From: Thioclava pacifica DSM 10166
GTDB lineage: Bacteria; Pseudomonadota; Alphaproteobacteria; Rhodobacterales; Rhodobacteraceae
Assembly (NCBI RefSeq): GCF_000714535.1
Contig: NZ_AUND01000040.1
Location: 1-64,000, forward strand
Reading direction: 5' to 3'
Length of the DNA: 64,000 bases
The position numbers and the translations under genes were made by a program. The notes beneath the pieces were generated by a model. That model was not told where the DNA came from. It saw only the letters and a program-made list of their open reading frames with translations, and searched no databases. Shown here one piece after another: positions 35,474-47,158 of the stretch (the first letter of the stretch is position 1; every line of letters starts with the position of its first letter).

Positions 35474-37740
35474 AACATCTCCCCGCCTTCTCGCCCGATG
35501 GCGGGCGCGATCCCTATCGCGATCCGGAGCTGGCCGAGGTGCTGCGTGCCGCAGCGACGCTTTTGCGGCGCAATATCTGGGCGATGGCGCTGACCGGGCT
35601 GGTCTTTGCCGCGCTGGGGCTGGTGATGGCGCAGCGTGTCGACAAGCTCTATCGCTCGAGCACGCAACTGATGATCGAACGCCCCGTTTCGAGCCCGATC
35701 GAAGTTGAACAGGGTGGAGCCGGTGGGGTCGATGCGGGCTATGTCGAGGGGCAGGTGTTGCTGCTTTCCTCCGACGATATGCTGCGCAAGGTGGTCGAGA
35801 CGGCCGGTCTGCTCGATGAACCCTCTTTCCAGCCGCAACCGCCGAGCCTGATGCGGCAGGGGATCGCTTGGGTGAAATCCCTGGTGCCCACCTCCGCACC
35901 GTCGACCCCTGCAGCCTCGGAAGAAGAACGGCGGATGATCTCGGCAGTGAACACGCTGTCGGATCTGGTCAGCGTGGATCGCGAGGGCGAGACCAATGTC
36001 GTCACGATCCGTGCCAGCGCCACGTCGCCGCGTCTGGCGCAGCGCATCGCGAAGACCTTGGCGCAGAGTTACATCTCGCTGCGAGCGGATCAGCGAGAGG
36101 CCGAGGCCCGGGGGCTGAGCGACTGGATTGACGCGCGCGCGGCCGAACTGCGCGACAAGCTCTCCGAGGCCGAACGCGCTGCGACGGCGTACCGGATCGA
36201 GAACAACCTGATCGGAGACGCGCAGGGCACGGGGCTGAGCGGTCAGCAACTGACCGAGCTCAATGGCGAGCTGATCCGCTCGCGCGCAGATCTGGCGCAG
36301 AAACGCGCCTCGCTCGGACAGGCGCAACAGGTACTTGCGGGTGGTGGTGATCCCGCGAGCCTTCCCGAAGTGCAGGCATCGCCGATTATCCAGGCTTTGC
36401 GCGAAACGCAGATGCAATTGGAGCTGCGCGCCGAGGATGCGGCGCGGATCGGTCGCGAGGACAATCCCCGCCTGAGCCAGATCCAGCGCCAGATCGCGGC
36501 GGTCGAACAGCAGCGCCGCGACGAGATCGGGCGCATTGCACAGGTGCTGGCCAATGAGACGGAGGCGCTGGAAAGCCGGACGCGGCTTCTGTCGGAGGCG
36601 CTGGCGCGGGCGGGGGGCGAGACCGGGCAGGAGAGTCGCGATGCGCTCAAGCTGCGCGAGCTGGAACGGATCGTCGATGCCTATCGCACCCGGTATGAGC
36701 GCTATCTGAACAATGCGGGACTTGCGAGCGAGCTGCAAAGCTTCGACACAAGCGGCACGCAGATCGTCAGTGCCGCCTCGCTGCCGCTGGAGCCCTACTA
36801 CCCGCCGACCAAGGTCTTCATGATCCTCGGGTTTCTGGGCGGGGTCGCGCTGGTCCTGATCACGGCGCTCATCCGCAGCGCTTTGGGCCGTGGCTTTGCC
36901 TCGATCGAAGAGGTCGAGAGCCAGCTCGACCTGCGCGTCCTCTCGGCTTTGCCTTTGCTGAGCGAACGCCAGTCCGGTCCGGACATCATCCGTCGCGAAC
37001 CCTTCTCGGATTTCAGCGAGACCGTCTCGGTGCTGCGCCAGAGCCTGATGGCCAGCGCGCATGAGATGCGCTCGGGAACCGGTGCGCCGGTGGTGCTGAT
37101 CACCTCGGCCGAGGATAATGTCGGCAAGACCACCGTCGCGGCCTCGCTGGGCGAGGCGGCAAGTGCTGCGGGCAAGCGCGTGCTGGTCGTCGATGCCGAT
37201 CTGCGCTTCGCGGGCCTCACGGCGCTTTACGACATGGAAGACAGTCCCGGCCTGTGCGAGATCTTGCGCGGACAGAACTGGCTGCCCGATATCGAGGCGC
37301 CGGATGGCGGCTCGCTCGAGGTGATGCCGGCGGGCGCGCTTCATGGGCGCCAACCCTCGGGCTATCTCGAAACGCCGCATCTGCGGGCCTTCCTGCGGTC
37401 GGCGGCGGCGGAATATGATCTCGTCGTGGTCGATGGCCCGCCGGTGGCCAATCTCGCGGATTGCCGAATCCTCGCGCGCGAATGTTCGGCCGTGGGCGTC
37501 GTGATGCGGGTCGGGCGGACCTCGCGTGACGTGATGCGCGCCGCGATCCGCCAATTGCCGCGCCAGAAACTGGCCGGGGTGATCGTGACGGGTGTGCCGC
37601 CGCAGGATCCGGCCGGGCGCTGGAGCCTTGGCGGGGTCTATACCTCGACCGCGATCCGCGCGGTCTCGACCCAGGCCCGCCGGGTAACCCCGACCACCGC
37701 AAACGCGATCGCGAACGCGCGCAAGCAGGAGACGGTATGA
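35470..37740 (+). CDS. Polysaccharide co-polymerase / tyrosine-kinase-like fusion (Wzz-BY-kinase)
   Basis: This 756-residue protein has an N-terminal membrane segment (MALTGLVFAALGLVMA), a long periplasmic Wzz coiled-coil domain, and a second membrane segment near residue 450 (VFMILGFLGGVALVLITALI). A cytoplasmic ATPase domain follows with a Walker A variant SAEDNVGKTTVAASL, A' LVVDADLRF and B DLVVVDGPP. It regulates chain length and Wzy-dependent export. The usual C-terminal cluster of tyrosines is absent: the last 50 residues have one Tyr (GGVYTS), so autophosphorylation control may differ. The start is TTG at 35470 with GGAGG upstream. Confidence 0.88.
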   Translation: MKHLPAFSPDGGRDPYRDPELAEVLRAAATLLRRNIWAMALTGLVFAALGLVMAQRVDKLYRSSTQLMIERPVSSPIEVEQGGAGGVDAGYVEGQVLLLSSDDMLRKVVETAGLLDEPSFQPQPPSLMRQGIAWVKSLVPTSAPSTPAASEEERRMISAVNTLSDLVSVDREGETNVVTIRASATSPRLAQRIAKTLAQSYISLRADQREAEARGLSDWIDARAAELRDKLSEAERAATAYRIENNLIGDAQGTGLSGQQLTELNGELIRSRADLAQKRASLGQAQQVLAGGGDPASLPEVQASPIIQALRETQMQLELRAEDAARIGREDNPRLSQIQRQIAAVEQQRRDEIGRIAQVLANETEALESRTRLLSEALARAGGETGQESRDALKLRELERIVDAYRTRYERYLNNAGLASELQSFDTSGTQIVSAASLPLEPYYPPTKVFMILGFLGGVALVLITALIRSALGRGFASIEEVESQLDLRVLSALPLLSERQSGPDIIRREPFSDFSETVSVLRQSLMASAHEMRSGTGAPVVLITSAEDNVGKTTVAASLGEAASAAGKRVLVVDADLRFAGLTALYDMEDSPGLCEILRGQNWLPDIEAPDGGSLEVMPAGALHGRQPSGYLETPHLRAFLRSAAAEYDLVVVDGPPVANLADCRILARECSAVGVVMRVGRTSRDVMRAAIRQLPRQKLAGVIVTGVPPQDPAGRWSLGGVYTSTAIRAVSTQARRVTPTTANAIANARKQETV

Positions 37741-39080
37741 GCGCCGCGCGCCCTGACGGCCTGCGCATGCGTCTGATCGGCTGGGCGCTCGTGCTGGCGC
37801 TGGCGGGGCTGCCGCTGACATGGATCCCGCTGGCGAGCCTCGGCGGGTTCGATCTGACGCTACCTTACGCGCTGAGCATCGCGCTTGGCGGGGTGCTGTT
37901 GCTGCATCTCCGACGCGCGCTGCTGTCTGCCAGCGCCTTGATCCCTGCGGTGACGCTCTGGCTCGTGCCTTATCTCGTCTACCTTTTCGTCCTGAAGCTT
38001 CATCTCGCGGGGCTGCCCGATAACGGGATCATCCTGCGCCAGCTTTTCTTTCTGACCTGTGCCGGGACCATCGCCACCGCGCTTTTGCTGTGCGGGGGGG
38101 AGGCGCGGCTCTTGCGCCGGGGTGGTTTCGCGGCTCTGGCAGGTTTCGTGCTGATCGCCGAGATCCACGCGCGCCAGTTGGGGATGAGTTGGCTCGACGC
38201 GGTGACCCGCTTTCTCTCGGGCGATCTGAATTTCGTCATCTACAAGTTCCTGCGCGCGATCTTCCAATCCGCGAGCGGCGATCAGGGTGAGGTGCCTGCC
38301 TCGCTCAAGAACGCGGTCTCGGGGGGGCTTTTGATCGGGCTCATCCTCTATCGCGCGGGCCATGAGAGTGCTGCGCGCGACGGGTGGGGGCGGATCGTGA
38401 CCCTGATCACGCTGGTGATCCTCTTGCTCCTGAACACCCGCTCCGTGCTACTGATCGCGGCGCTGATTTTGCCGGGGGCGTCGATCATCGCCACGCTGCG
38501 CCGCCCGCGCCACAGTGCCAACCGACTGATCCTGAAACTCATGCTCGGCGCGCTTGCGCTTTCGCTCGGCGCGATGATGCTGCTCAACGGCTCGGCCGCG
38601 ACGGATCTGATCGAAAGCCGCTTCACCTTCGAGGATGCCTCGACCGGAGGACGTTTCGCACAGTTCTCCTTCGCGCTTTCTGGGATCGAGCGTCATGTAT
38701 TCGCGGGCTCAGGACTACACGAGATCAATGGGCTTCTGGTGCATAACCTCTTTCTCGGGGCGTGGCTGCATGGCGGGTTGTTGGCCTTTCTGCTGGTGCT
38801 GCTCACCTATGGCGCGATGCTCGGGCTCTGGGGGCATTTCGTGGCGCGGATCGCGACCCAGCGCGGCTATTGGCTCTTGCCGGTGCGCGCCGAATGGGTG
38901 GCGATGCTGCCGGTCTTGGCCTTCTTCCGGGTCTGGATCGCGGGCGATGCGGGCCATCCGGGCTATCCCGAGTGGATCTCGATCACCGGCTTCTTCGCGA
39001 TGGTGCTGGCCAATGCGCAGGCGCGCCGCCCGGTTGCGCGCAGGGAGAGCTACCCGATCGCGCAGGAGGCCTTCGCATGA
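37737..39080 (+). CDS. O-antigen polymerase/ligase-like membrane protein (Wzy-like)
   Basis: This 447-residue membrane protein has about 10-12 hydrophobic segments. It shows the Wzy/ligase pattern of a large periplasmic loop with Arg and His residues (ASTGGRFAQFSFALSGIERH, then LHEINGLLVHNLFLGAWLHGG). The HN-LG-W motif is typical of the Wzy_C region. It polymerises lipid-linked repeat units in the periplasm. It is coupled to the Wzz-kinase gene in front and the sulfotransferase gene behind, both by ATGA overlaps. Confidence 0.82.
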   Translation: MSAARPDGLRMRLIGWALVLALAGLPLTWIPLASLGGFDLTLPYALSIALGGVLLLHLRRALLSASALIPAVTLWLVPYLVYLFVLKLHLAGLPDNGIILRQLFFLTCAGTIATALLLCGGEARLLRRGGFAALAGFVLIAEIHARQLGMSWLDAVTRFLSGDLNFVIYKFLRAIFQSASGDQGEVPASLKNAVSGGLLIGLILYRAGHESAARDGWGRIVTLITLVILLLLNTRSVLLIAALILPGASIIATLRRPRHSANRLILKLMLGALALSLGAMMLLNGSAATDLIESRFTFEDASTGGRFAQFSFALSGIERHVFAGSGLHEINGLLVHNLFLGAWLHGGLLAFLLVLLTYGAMLGLWGHFVARIATQRGYWLLPVRAEWVAMLPVLAFFRVWIAGDAGHPGYPEWISITGFFAMVLANAQARRPVARRESYPIAQEAFA

Positions 39081-39907
39081 GCTCGGATCTGTCGCAAAGC
39101 CAGCGCGCGGACTGGCATCGCCAGAGCGGCGGCGCGGTGGGCCGGTTGCGCAGCCTGCGCGAACGTGTGCTCGACCGCGCCATTCCGCAACGTTTCGTCT
39201 TCCATCACGTGCCCAAATGCGGCGGCACCTCGGTTGGCCGCGCTTTGCGCAAACGCTGTATCCTGAGCCAGGGAACGGTTCTGCCCGAGGCAAGTTACCG
39301 CGCGTTCGAGGCCTTCATGGGCCAAGGTGATACCGAGCGGATGCTCGTCGATGTGCTCGACCTGCGCGAGCAGATGCTGCTCTACCTGATGTTCGCCGAC
39401 ACGCGCTGCATCTCGGCCCATGTGCGCTTTTCGGAAGCCGCCTATGAGCGCTTTGCCGAGCAGTACAAGTTCATCACCATCCTGCGTGAGCCGGTCTCGC
39501 GTTTCCTGTCTCATTACGCCTGGAGCCACGGCCGCAGTGGCGCCCATGCCGAGATCCGCGAGGAGTTCGATGCCTTTCTCGAGACGCCCCGCGCGGCGCG
39601 GCTTGGGGCGAGCTATGTCGAGTTCTTCTCGGGCCTGCCCAAGGAGGCGGATCTGCGCGCGGATAGCTCGATCGACAAGGCGATCACGGGGCTGTCGCGT
39701 TTTGCCGTGGTGGGACGGCTTGATGATCAGAAGGGCTTTACCAATGCGATCCGGCGCGAGCTTGGCCTGCGGGTGCGCATCGGCCATGAGAACCGCGCGG
39801 GCGGTGCGCGCCCGGGGCTGCGGGTCTCCGAACTCAGCGAGGCGCAACTGGCGCGCGTGCGCGCGCTGTGCGCCCCCGATCTCGCGGTCTGGGAGGCGGC
39901 GCCATGA
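39077..39907 (+). CDS. Sulfotransferase family 2 protein
   Basis: This 276-residue protein has the PAPS loop in FVFHHVPKCGGTSVGRALRK and the 3'-phosphate site in FITILREPVSRFLSHYAW. The HxPKCGGTS form is typical of Sulfotransfer_2 enzymes such as heparan or chondroitin 2-O-type and stress-linked bacterial relatives. The ATG at 39077 overlaps the polymerase stop (ATGA). Its location inside the export operon suggests that it sulfates the polymer. A membrane anchor is not evident, so it should act on cytoplasmic lipid-linked units. Confidence 0.88.
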   Translation: MSSDLSQSQRADWHRQSGGAVGRLRSLRERVLDRAIPQRFVFHHVPKCGGTSVGRALRKRCILSQGTVLPEASYRAFEAFMGQGDTERMLVDVLDLREQMLLYLMFADTRCISAHVRFSEAAYERFAEQYKFITILREPVSRFLSHYAWSHGRSGAHAEIREEFDAFLETPRAARLGASYVEFFSGLPKEADLRADSSIDKAITGLSRFAVVGRLDDQKGFTNAIRRELGLRVRIGHENRAGGARPGLRVSELSEAQLARVRALCAPDLAVWEAAP

Positions 39908-41202
39908 CCGATCTTCCCGGAGCGGGCGTGTCCGCCCCTGTTTCGTCTTCCCCCGTTGCCCAGCTCTCCTTGCGGCGCAATATCGTCTACGCAATGGTGG
40001 GGCGCGGCTATTACGCGATCACCCAGTTTCTGATCATCGCCATCACCGCGCGGCTCGGCTCGGTCTCGGATGTCGGTGCGCTGACGCTGGCGACGGCACT
40101 GGTCACGCCGCTGTTCTTCTTTACCTCGATGGGCGCCAAGACGGTGATGACGGTCGATGATTTCGACCGGTTTACCCGCGCGGATTACGTCGGGCTGCGC
40201 TTTGCCGGAGGGCTGATTGCGCTTGTGGCCTCGATGTTGACCGTGGCGTTGATCTATCCCGATCGGGGCTGGCTGGTGATCGCCTCGGTCGCCGGGGTGG
40301 CGCTGGTCCGGTTCTTCGGTGCGCAGGCGGCGCTCAATCAGGCGATCTTCCAGCGCGCCGAGCGGCTCGATTATGTCGCGGCCTCGATCTTTACCCGCGC
40401 CACGGCGGGGCTGGCAGCCTTTGCGCTGGCCTTCTGGTGGAGCCGCGATCTGCCCTTGGCCCTTTTTTGCGAGGCGGCCTTGTGGTTTGCGAGCTATTGG
40501 CTCGTCGATACGCGCCTGCTCGCGCGGCTCGGGATGGAGATCCCGCTCGCCATCTTGCGCCAGACGACGCTGCGTCGGATCTGGGCGCTGACGCTCTGGG
40601 TGCTGCCGATGGGCTTCGCGCTGTGGCTGATGCGGGCGGTGGGCTCGATCCCGCCGGTGATGCTCGAACATTACGCGGGGCTTGGCGCGGTGGGGCTTTT
40701 CGGAGCGCTGGCCTATGCCCATACGCTGATGTCCATGGTCTCGAACGCGATGGCCGGCGCGGCAGCCGCCCGTTTGCGCCGCTGTGCGCGCGAGGGGCGG
40801 ATGGCGGCCTTCCAGTCCCTGACACGTAAGATGATGCTGTTTTCAGGCGGGCTCGGGCTCGGGGCGCTTGCGGTGGCATGGGTCATCGGCGCACCGCTTC
40901 TGGGGCTGGTCTTCGGCCCGGACTATGCCGATCGGGAGCTGTTCACGGTGATCGTGGGTGCGTCAGGTCTCGCGCTGGTCGCGGCCACGCTCAACACCGC
41001 GATCACCGCGCTTCATGCTTTCGGTTGGCGGGTTGCGGTCGCGGGGGCAAGCTTCCTCGCCGGGCTTGCGGTCGCACTGGCGCTCGTACCCACGCATGGC
41101 GCGCTGGGCGGTGGCGTGGCGTTTCTTGCCTCCAGCGCAGTGAGCCTTGTGATGTCCTGGGGCGCCTGCCGCCTGCTGATCTCCCGCGCCAAGAGGGTCT
41201 GA
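39904..41202 (+). CDS. Polysaccharide flippase (Wzx-like, MOP superfamily)
   Basis: This 432-residue protein has 12-14 predicted membrane segments and a MOP-superfamily beginning (LRRNIVYAMVGRGYYAITQF). It would flip undecaprenyl-linked repeat units across the inner membrane, between the sugar transferase and the polymerase in the pathway. The ATG at 39904 overlaps the sulfotransferase stop by four bases. Charged residues inside the first helix fit a substrate channel for acidic sugars. Confidence 0.87.
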   Translation: MTDLPGAGVSAPVSSSPVAQLSLRRNIVYAMVGRGYYAITQFLIIAITARLGSVSDVGALTLATALVTPLFFFTSMGAKTVMTVDDFDRFTRADYVGLRFAGGLIALVASMLTVALIYPDRGWLVIASVAGVALVRFFGAQAALNQAIFQRAERLDYVAASIFTRATAGLAAFALAFWWSRDLPLALFCEAALWFASYWLVDTRLLARLGMEIPLAILRQTTLRRIWALTLWVLPMGFALWLMRAVGSIPPVMLEHYAGLGAVGLFGALAYAHTLMSMVSNAMAGAAAARLRRCAREGRMAAFQSLTRKMMLFSGGLGLGALAVAWVIGAPLLGLVFGPDYADRELFTVIVGASGLALVAATLNTAITALHAFGWRVAVAGASFLAGLAVALALVPTHGALGGGVAFLASSAVSLVMSWGACRLLISRAKRV

Positions 41203-41205
41203 CGG

Positions 41206-42246
41206 ATGCGGGCAGGGCTGAAAACCGTGGCCAAGGCCACGATCGCATCGCTCAAGCTCAATGAATTGCGCTGGCGCAAACGTCGCGAAGCCGAAGCGGG
41301 ATTGCGCGTGCTCGAGGCGCATGGGCGCAAGATTACCGAGGCGACCCGCCAGCGTGCGCGTGAGGCAGCGAAGCAGAGCTTCGGACACGAACGTCACGCG
41401 CCCTGGCTGATGCTCTATGCCGCCGCGCGCGGAGGGTATCAGGATGGCTGGCTGCCCGAGAGCTTCTATGCCGAGAGCCTGATGCCGCAGGTCAACGGGA
41501 TCGCCCATCACCTCTGCCGTGTGCAGGCGACCAATCCGATCTTCTTCGACAGCCCCGCGATCTGCGATCTACTGTATCTTCTCAACGGGCGCATCCTGAC
41601 CCCGCAGCAGGTGGCGATCGCGCCATCCGAGGCCCTAGAGCGGCTCCGGGCGAGCGGCGAGATGCTCGTCTTCAAGGCCGACCATTCCGCCTTCGGCAAG
41701 GGGGTGCAGAGCGTGGCGACCCGGGATCTCGACCTTGCGACGCTGAACGGGCTCGGCAACGGGGTGTTTCAGACGCTGCTGCGCCCGCATCCGGAACTCG
41801 CACGCTTCGGCACGCCCGCGCTGGCCACGTTGCGCATCGCGACGGTCCTTGGAGAGATCGGCGCGCCACAGATCCGGGCAAGCTATCTGAAGATCGGGCA
41901 GCCGGGGCAGGCCCATGTGCTTGCGCGCGATCAACTGCGCGTGGCGGTGGATTGGGAGAGTGGAGAGCTCGCACCCGAAGGGTTCCACGCCGATTGGCGG
42001 CCTGCTACGGGGGCGCAAGGCGCGGACCGCTTCGCGGGCAATCGCGTGCCAGCCATTACGGAGGCGGTGGCGACCGCGCTCGAACTCCATCGCCAATTGC
42101 CATTGGCCCGCTTCATCTGCTGGGATTTCGCAATCGACGAGGCGGAACGCGTGCGGCTGCTGGAATGGGAGGGTGGGGTGATCAGCTTCGCTGAAGCCAC
42201 GCAGGGTCCGTGTTTTCAGGGGTTGGGCTGGCCGGGGCTGGCGTGA
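41206..42246 (+). CDS. Sugar-transfer associated ATP-grasp protein
   Basis: This 346-residue protein resembles the ATP-grasp domain found in polysaccharide loci: LVFKADHSAFGKGVQSV at the ATP-binding lysine region, RPHPELARFGTPALATLRIA, and the catalytic end FICWDFAIDEAERVRLLEWEGG. ATP-grasp enzymes join a carboxylate to an amine or hydroxyl. Addition of an amino acid or other acid to a sugar is therefore likely, but the substrate is unknown. It is the last gene of the export operon, three bases after the flippase gene. Confidence 0.8.
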   Translation: MRAGLKTVAKATIASLKLNELRWRKRREAEAGLRVLEAHGRKITEATRQRAREAAKQSFGHERHAPWLMLYAAARGGYQDGWLPESFYAESLMPQVNGIAHHLCRVQATNPIFFDSPAICDLLYLLNGRILTPQQVAIAPSEALERLRASGEMLVFKADHSAFGKGVQSVATRDLDLATLNGLGNGVFQTLLRPHPELARFGTPALATLRIATVLGEIGAPQIRASYLKIGQPGQAHVLARDQLRVAVDWESGELAPEGFHADWRPATGAQGADRFAGNRVPAITEAVATALELHRQLPLARFICWDFAIDEAERVRLLEWEGGVISFAEATQGPCFQGLGWPGLA

Positions 42247-42313
42247 GAGGTCACGCCTTCGCCTCGACCAAGGCCGATCTTTTATCAGGAGCACTGCACG
42301 CGCCAAGCAGCGC

Positions 42314-44707
42314 TCATCCCTTCGCTTCCGCCTTTGCCACGGTTGCCTTCACCGCAAGGTAGCTGTCAGGGGTCACCGAGATCGTGTCGATCCCCGCTTT
42401 CACCAGAAGCTCGGCAAAGCCCGGATCGTTGCTCGGTGCCTGACCGCAAAGCCCGACCTTGCGCCCCGCCGCATGGGCTTTCGTGATCAGCGTCTCGATC
42501 ATCCAGATCACCGCCGGATCGCGTTCGCTGAAAAGCGGCGCCAAGGCCTCGGAGTCGCGGTCGATCCCAAGCGTGAGCTGTGTCAGGTCGTTCGAGCCGA
42601 TCGAGAAGCCGTCGAAACGCTCGGCGAACCCTTCCGCGCTGATCACATTCGAGGGGATCTCGGCCATCACATAGACCTGCAAGCCGTTCACCCCGCGTTT
42701 GAGCCCGTTCTCCTGCATGACTTCGAGCACATGATCGGCCTCTCCAAGCGTGCGGCAGAAGGGGATCATCACGATGACATTGTCGAAGCCGATCTCTTCG
42801 CGCAGCCGCCGGATCGCGCGACATTCGAGCGCGAACCCGTCGCGATAGGCCTCGGAGTAGTAGCGCGAGGCGCCACGGAAGCCGATCATCGGGTTTTCCT
42901 CGGCAGGCTCGAAGCCGCGCCCGCCCAGCAGATCGGCATATTCGTTGGTCTTGAAGTCGCTCATCCGGATGATGACCGGGTTCGGATACCAGATCGCGGC
43001 AATCCGGGAGAGACCCATCGCGAGCTTCTCGACGAAATAGGCTTCGCGCTCGGCATAGCCGCTCGTGAGCGCGTCGATGGCCTCGCGATCCTCCGCGCTT
43101 TGCACCTGTTCGTAACGGGTCAGCGCAAGGGGATGCACCTTCACCTCGTTGGAGACCACGAACTCCATCCGCGCGAGCCCCACACCATCAGCGGGCAGAC
43201 GCCACCAGCGCATCGCGGCCGACGGATTGGCGAGGTTGAGCATGACCTTGGTACTGGTCTGCGGCACGGCATCGAGATGCAGTTCCTCGACCGTGACCTC
43301 GGCCTTGCCCTCGTAGATCGCGCCATCCTCACCCTCGGCGCAGGAGACGGTGACCATCTGGTGATCGTGCAGCACATGGGTCGCGTTGCCGGTGCCGACG
43401 ATCGCGGGCACGCCGAGTTCCCGGCTGATGATCGCGGCATGCGAGGTGCGCCCGCCATGATCGGTCACGATGGCCGAGGCGCGTTTCATGATTGGCACCC
43501 AGTCGGGGTCCGTGTTCGAGGTAACCAGCACCGCGCCGTCGACGAAGCGGTCGATATGCGCAGCGCTCTCGATGATGCAGACCTCGCCGGTCGCCACCGC
43601 GCCGCCGACGCTGAGCCCGGTCGCGAGCAGCTTTCCGCGATGGCCGAGCGTGTAGCTTTTCATCGCTCCGGCGCCTGCGCGCGACTGCACCGTTTCGGGG
43701 CGCGCCTGCACGATGTAGAGCTTGCCATCTTCGCCATCGCGCGCCCATTCCATATCCATCGGGCAGCCGTAATGATCCTCGATCACCCGCGCCATCTGCG
43801 CCAGTTCGAGTATCTCGGGATCGCTGAGCACGAAACTCTCGCGCTCGGCCTTCGAGGTCGGCACGTTGCGCGTCGCGGGCTGGCCTTCACGCCCGTAGAT
43901 CATCTTGATCGCTTTTTCTCCGAGCCCCTTGTGCAGGATCGGCGCGGTCTCGGGGCGGTCGAGGAAGGGCTTGTAGACCTGGTATTCATCGGGGCTCACC
44001 GCCCCTTGCACGACGTTCTCGCCCAGACCCCAGGCGGCATTGATCAGCACGACCTTGTCAAAGCCGCTTTCGGTGTCGAGCGAGAACATCACCCCTGAAC
44101 CGGCGAGATCCGAGCGCACCATCAGCTGCACCCCGATCGAGAGCGCCACTTCGAGATGATCATAGCCGCGCAGGTTACGATAGGTGATCGCGCGGTCGGT
44201 GAAGAGCGAGGCGTAGCAACGCCGGCAGGCTGTGAGCAGCGCCTCTTCGCCCACCACATTGAGGAAAGTCTCCTGTTGGCCCGCGAAGCTCGCATCGGGC
44301 AGGTCTTCGGCGGTGGCCGAGGAGCGCACCGCAACCGCCGGATCCTTGCGCCCGGTGCGTTTCGCCAGTTCGCGATAGGCGGCGCGGATCTCGGCCTCGA
44401 GGGCTTCGGGCCAGTGCCCGGAGACAAGCGTCGCCCGGATCGTGCTTCCGGTTTCCGACAGGCTCGCGCGCCCATCGGCCATCTTGTCGAGCGCGGCTTT
44501 CAGGCGCGCGCCGAAATCGTTCTCGGTCAGGAATTCGCGATAGGCATCGGCGGTGGTCGCGAAGCCGGGCGGCACGCGGATGCCCTTTTTGCCAAGCTCC
44601 TGCACCATCTCGCCCAGCGAGGCGTTCTTGCCGCCCACCTTGGCGACATCGGTGCGACGCAGCTCTTCGAACCAGATCAGACGTGCATCGGTCACAGCTT
44701 TTGCCAT
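42314..44707 (-). CDS. ppsA: Phosphoenolpyruvate synthase
   Basis: This 797-residue three-domain enzyme starts at 44707 (MAKAVTDARLIWF; GAGGAG upstream), which trims 32 residues from the longest frame. It has the N-terminal ATP-binding domain (KVGGKNASLGEM), the phosphohistidine swivel domain TDHGGRTSHAAIISREL, and the C-terminal PEP-binding barrel (EMAEIPSNVI-type end with SIGSNDLTQLTLGIDRDS). It converts pyruvate and ATP to PEP, AMP and phosphate, which supports growth on C3 acids. It is divergent from the N-ATPase operon, with a shared promoter region of 246 bases. Confidence 0.93.
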   Translation of the reverse strand: MAKAVTDARLIWFEELRRTDVAKVGGKNASLGEMVQELGKKGIRVPPGFATTADAYREFLTENDFGARLKAALDKMADGRASLSETGSTIRATLVSGHWPEALEAEIRAAYRELAKRTGRKDPAVAVRSSATAEDLPDASFAGQQETFLNVVGEEALLTACRRCYASLFTDRAITYRNLRGYDHLEVALSIGVQLMVRSDLAGSGVMFSLDTESGFDKVVLINAAWGLGENVVQGAVSPDEYQVYKPFLDRPETAPILHKGLGEKAIKMIYGREGQPATRNVPTSKAERESFVLSDPEILELAQMARVIEDHYGCPMDMEWARDGEDGKLYIVQARPETVQSRAGAGAMKSYTLGHRGKLLATGLSVGGAVATGEVCIIESAAHIDRFVDGAVLVTSNTDPDWVPIMKRASAIVTDHGGRTSHAAIISRELGVPAIVGTGNATHVLHDHQMVTVSCAEGEDGAIYEGKAEVTVEELHLDAVPQTSTKVMLNLANPSAAMRWWRLPADGVGLARMEFVVSNEVKVHPLALTRYEQVQSAEDREAIDALTSGYAEREAYFVEKLAMGLSRIAAIWYPNPVIIRMSDFKTNEYADLLGGRGFEPAEENPMIGFRGASRYYSEAYRDGFALECRAIRRLREEIGFDNVIVMIPFCRTLGEADHVLEVMQENGLKRGVNGLQVYVMAEIPSNVISAEGFAERFDGFSIGSNDLTQLTLGIDRDSEALAPLFSERDPAVIWMIETLITKAHAAGRKVGLCGQAPSNDPGFAELLVKAGIDTISVTPDSYLAVKATVAKAEAKG

Positions 44708-44762
44708 TGTCGTTTCTCCTCTCCCGTTGGCGGGCAGGGTACGCCCGCGCGGGCGCTCCGCA

Positions 44763-44776
44763 ATGATCCGGGTCAA
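44763..44776. promoter_or_regulatory. FNR/FixK-like box between ppsA and the N-ATPase operon
   Basis: ATGAT-CCGG-GTCAA matches the Crp/Fnr-family consensus TTGAT-N4-ATCAA at 8 of 10 specified bases. It lies 56 bases before the ppsA start and about 180 before atpD. An oxygen- or nitric-oxide-responsive regulator could bind here. Two mismatches make it a candidate only. Confidence 0.4.
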
Positions 44777-44899
44777 TACAACGGCGCATGACAGGTCACT
44801 CAATCGTGATGTGCGGGGTGGGCGGGAAGGTCTGAAAACAAGGGCAAATCTTTGAGGCCTTTCGCGAAATTCGGGCCGACCTTGTCAGAGATCATGTAA

Positions 44900-46867
<1,968 letters not shown>

Positions 46868-46884
<17 letters not shown>

Positions 46885-47158
46885 GCGCAAGAGCAAAGAT
46901 CCGGTCGAGGAGGCCACCCGCCGCGCCGAGGCGCGCGAGAAGATGGGGATCGAGACGCCCGAACCCTCTCTCGGCTCGCGGCTCGGCCAGATCGGTATCC
47001 TCGGCTGGGCGATCGTGACGCCCATGCTGCTCGGGATCGTGCTCGGGCGGCTGGCCGACCGGTTCTGGGGGACCGGGATATTCTTTACCGCGCCGGCGAT
47101 CTTCCTCGGTGCGGCCATCGGGCTGCACGCGGCTTGGAAATGGATGCATCATCAATGA
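46868..47158 (+). CDS. atpQ: N-type ATPase subunit AtpQ (AtpZ/AtpI-like)
   Basis: This protein of about 96 residues has a charged N-terminus and two membrane helices (IGILGWAIVTPMLLGIVLG and IFFTAPAIFLGAAIGLHAAW). It is in the atpI position of an N-ATPase operon, where atpQ encodes a small AtpZ/AtpI-related protein thought to help assembly of the c-ring. ATG 46868 or 46874 is possible, both overlapping atpC; GGAGG is upstream. Confidence 0.82.

Noticed and set aside
35389-37821. 810-codon frame opposite the Wzz-kinase gene
   Set aside because: Shadow of the kinase gene; low-complexity Arg/His/Gln composition and no ribosome site.
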